Source: Streptomyces sp. CB02980 (GTDB lineage: Bacteria > Actinomycetota > Actinomycetes > Streptomycetales > Streptomycetaceae). Taken from it: a stretch of DNA of 64,000 nucleotides. The stretch lies in the NCBI RefSeq assembly GCF_014451325.2, contig NZ_JACSCH020000002.1, forward strand, positions 620,001 to 684,000, given 5' to 3'. A model generated the notes under the pieces. That model worked only from the letters and a program-made list of their open reading frames with translations. It had not been told where the DNA came from and made no database searches. A program made the position numbers and the translations under genes. This document shows, piece after piece, positions 62,726 through 64,000 of the stretch (positions are counted from its first letter, which is position 1; the number at the start of each line of letters is the position of its first letter).

Positions 62726-63832
62726 TCACCGTCGTGTGGGGCTGGATGCCCCGTCGGCCGTCCTCCGGATGTCCGTGATGCTACGTAGCTGGTGGGTGAG
62801 CCCGTACTGGGCCGCCCGCTTGGCGGCGTCATCGAGGACGTGTAACCCATCATCCAGGGTGGCCGGGTCCGATAGCAGGATGTGGCCGTACGCGGTGTCC
62901 AGACGTACCCGCTGCATGGGGGATTCCGTCACGCCCGTGCTGCGGGCGACGTCGATGAGCCGCAGCGCGGCGTCGAGGTTGCCTGCCCCACGGTGGGCGA
63001 GTGCGAGCTTCTGCTGGGCGACCGACCAATCCTCCTGCTCGGAGAGGTCTTCGAACTCGCGGATCGCCGTTTCCATCACGCGGGCCGCGTAGTCGTGGTG
63101 CCCGTCCTTGCTCAGCGCCGTTCCCACCCACAGACGGGCACGGGCCCGGTCGCGAGCTGCGAGGCGTTCGTCGCCGACGAGGTCCTCATACTGACGAGCC
63201 GCAGGCTCCAGATCGCCGGCCATCTCGGTGACGACCGCGAGCGAGAGGTCGAGCTGCGCCACCCGGCGTGGAATCTGCAGTTGTGTGTAGAGCGAGCGGG
63301 CACCGGCATACGAGCGCTGGGCCGAGAGCGGCCCGACGACGGCGCCTTGGTCCCGTTTCAGATCGCCCTGGAGAGCAGAAGCCCGGGCCAGGAGGTACAA
63401 GCCGCGTTCATCCAGGTCTGACGTGCTGTAGCGAGACGTCCACCGGTGAAGCAGGTCCGTGGCGAAAGTGAAGTTCTGGTGCGACAGAGCGACGACGGTG
63501 CGCTCGATGTCCTCGGACCACGACTCGTACTCCCATGCCCGCGGGCGGGGAATGGTGACTCGCGCGACGCTCGCGGCGGGGGCGCTTCCCTCGCCGAGTT
63601 TCGCGAGCTCCGTCTCGAATCGGACATGAGTCGTGGCATCCGCCTGGGCCAGCGCAGTGTCGAGGATGGCCTGGCTCTCCGTGTTGGGGCGCCGCGTAGC
63701 CCGGTGCTTCTCCCAGTTGCTGATCGTGTTGACCGCAACGCCCAGGTGCTCGGAGTAGGCGCGCACGCTCAACCGGAGGGCTTTGCGGAGGGCAAGCGCC
63801 TCCAGCCCGGTCCATTCGTGAACCGTCGCCAC
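62726..63832 (-). CDS. XRE-family regulator with TPR-like domain
   Basis: A 368-residue protein. The N-terminal XRE helix-turn-helix (LRKALRLSVRAYSEHLGVAVNTISNWEKHRATRRP, residues about 13-50) is followed by about 300 residues of TPR-like helical pairs (SYAGARSLYTQLQIPRRVAQLDLSLAVVTEMAGDLEPAARQYEDL, AHRGAGNLDAALRLIDVARS). This is a common Streptomyces layout for regulators that sense small molecules or peptides. GTG 63832 follows GGGAGAGG. It is the first gene of the operon with the YdcF- and WbqC-like genes; GTGGGAC repeats upstream could be its operator. Confidence 0.88.
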   Translation of the reverse strand: MATVHEWTGLEALALRKALRLSVRAYSEHLGVAVNTISNWEKHRATRRPNTESQAILDTALAQADATTHVRFETELAKLGEGSAPAASVARVTIPRPRAWEYESWSEDIERTVVALSHQNFTFATDLLHRWTSRYSTSDLDERGLYLLARASALQGDLKRDQGAVVGPLSAQRSYAGARSLYTQLQIPRRVAQLDLSLAVVTEMAGDLEPAARQYEDLVGDERLAARDRARARLWVGTALSKDGHHDYAARVMETAIREFEDLSEQEDWSVAQQKLALAHRGAGNLDAALRLIDVARSTGVTESPMQRVRLDTAYGHILLSDPATLDDGLHVLDDAAKRAAQYGLTHQLRSITDIRRTADGASSPTRR

Positions 63833-63885
63833 TTGCCTCTCCCTTCCGTTGCCATCGAAGCACGCGGGCCACGGCGGGAGGGGCA

Positions 63886-63909
63886 GTTGTGGGACAGAAG
63901 TGGGACAAG
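63886..63909. promoter_or_regulatory. direct GTGGGACA repeat upstream of the XRE-TPR gene
   Basis: GTGGGACA occurs twice, 12 nt apart, in the divergent gap before the regulator. Such direct repeats in front of XRE-type regulator genes are often their own operators; this is positional inference. Confidence 0.35.
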
Positions 63910-63979
63910 CGTGGATTCCCCGATCGCCGCGTCACGGCCAGGCTCGGAGTGTCACTTCAGCCGAGCCCGATGGAAGGTC

Positions 63980-64000
63980 ATGATCATGGAACTCCTCACG
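63980..64000 (+). CDS. possible start of a divergent gene, cut by the window
   Basis: ATG codons at 63980 and 63986 are in frame, with GGAAGG 8 nt before the second. Only the first few codons (M-E-L-L-T from 63986) are visible, so nothing can be said about the product. Confidence 0.35.

Overview
The window is high-GC actinobacterial chromosome, almost certainly Streptomyces or a close relative. The evidence is strong GC bias at third codon positions, GTG/TTG starts, TGATG and GTGA coupled overlaps, a mutA-mutB-meaB operon, ECF sigma factors with DGPF partners, DUF4232 lipoproteins, a SpoIIE-type phosphatase with a fused ATPase domain, and WXG100/type VII style genes.

Layout. 1-24.9 kb is mostly core metabolism and regulation: B12-dependent methylmalonyl-CoA mutase with its G-protein chaperone; a divergent HxlR regulator / imine-reductase-like pair; a bacterial nitric oxide synthase; NADP-glutamate dehydrogenase; two sigma factor modules; membrane proteins; an AlkB-like dioxygenase; and two head-to-head APC/KimA-like transporters flanking a 60-residue membrane protein. 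24.9-31.2 kb holds a YVTN propeller protein and a six-gene minus-strand polymorphic-toxin cluster: a secreted protein with a C-terminal RNase A-like domain, a putative immunity protein, two WXG100-like proteins, and an orphan RNase A-like cassette with a CdiI-like immunity protein. 31.2-36.0 kb is one gene for a 1569-residue secreted protein joining a CdtB-like DNase, a degenerate SGNH domain, FG-GAP repeats, a GH18 chitinase and a chitin-binding domain. 36.5-39.2 kb is a PAS-GAF-SpoIIE-HATPase sensor phosphatase.

39.3-61.3 kb is accessory DNA. Two modules are bounded by copies of the 3' half of tRNA-Pro(GGG) at 39972-40015, 44533-44576 and 51510-51552. The last two each follow a broken tyrosine integrase, and all three lie next to a strong hairpin. 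Paired TGGTCCCC motifs recur at about 39.5, 44.7, 51.6 and 61.2 kb. The first module carries an RsbW-like ATPase and a lower-GC membrane protein. The second carries a complete three-gene ABC-three-component (nuclease, middle component, Rad50-like ATPase) defence operon, a SidA-like flavin monooxygenase and a small gene with its own near-consensus promoter. The third stretch carries a Ser/Thr kinase and, convergent to it, a three-gene operon: Mrr-like nuclease-NACHT-repeat protein, an unknown 239-residue protein and an OLD-like ATPase-TOPRIM protein. This is the best candidate for an undescribed defence system. 61.3-64 kb returns to a Streptomyces-type WbqC / YdcF / XRE-TPR operon.

All functional calls rest on reading translated sequence and recognised motifs; no database search was run.
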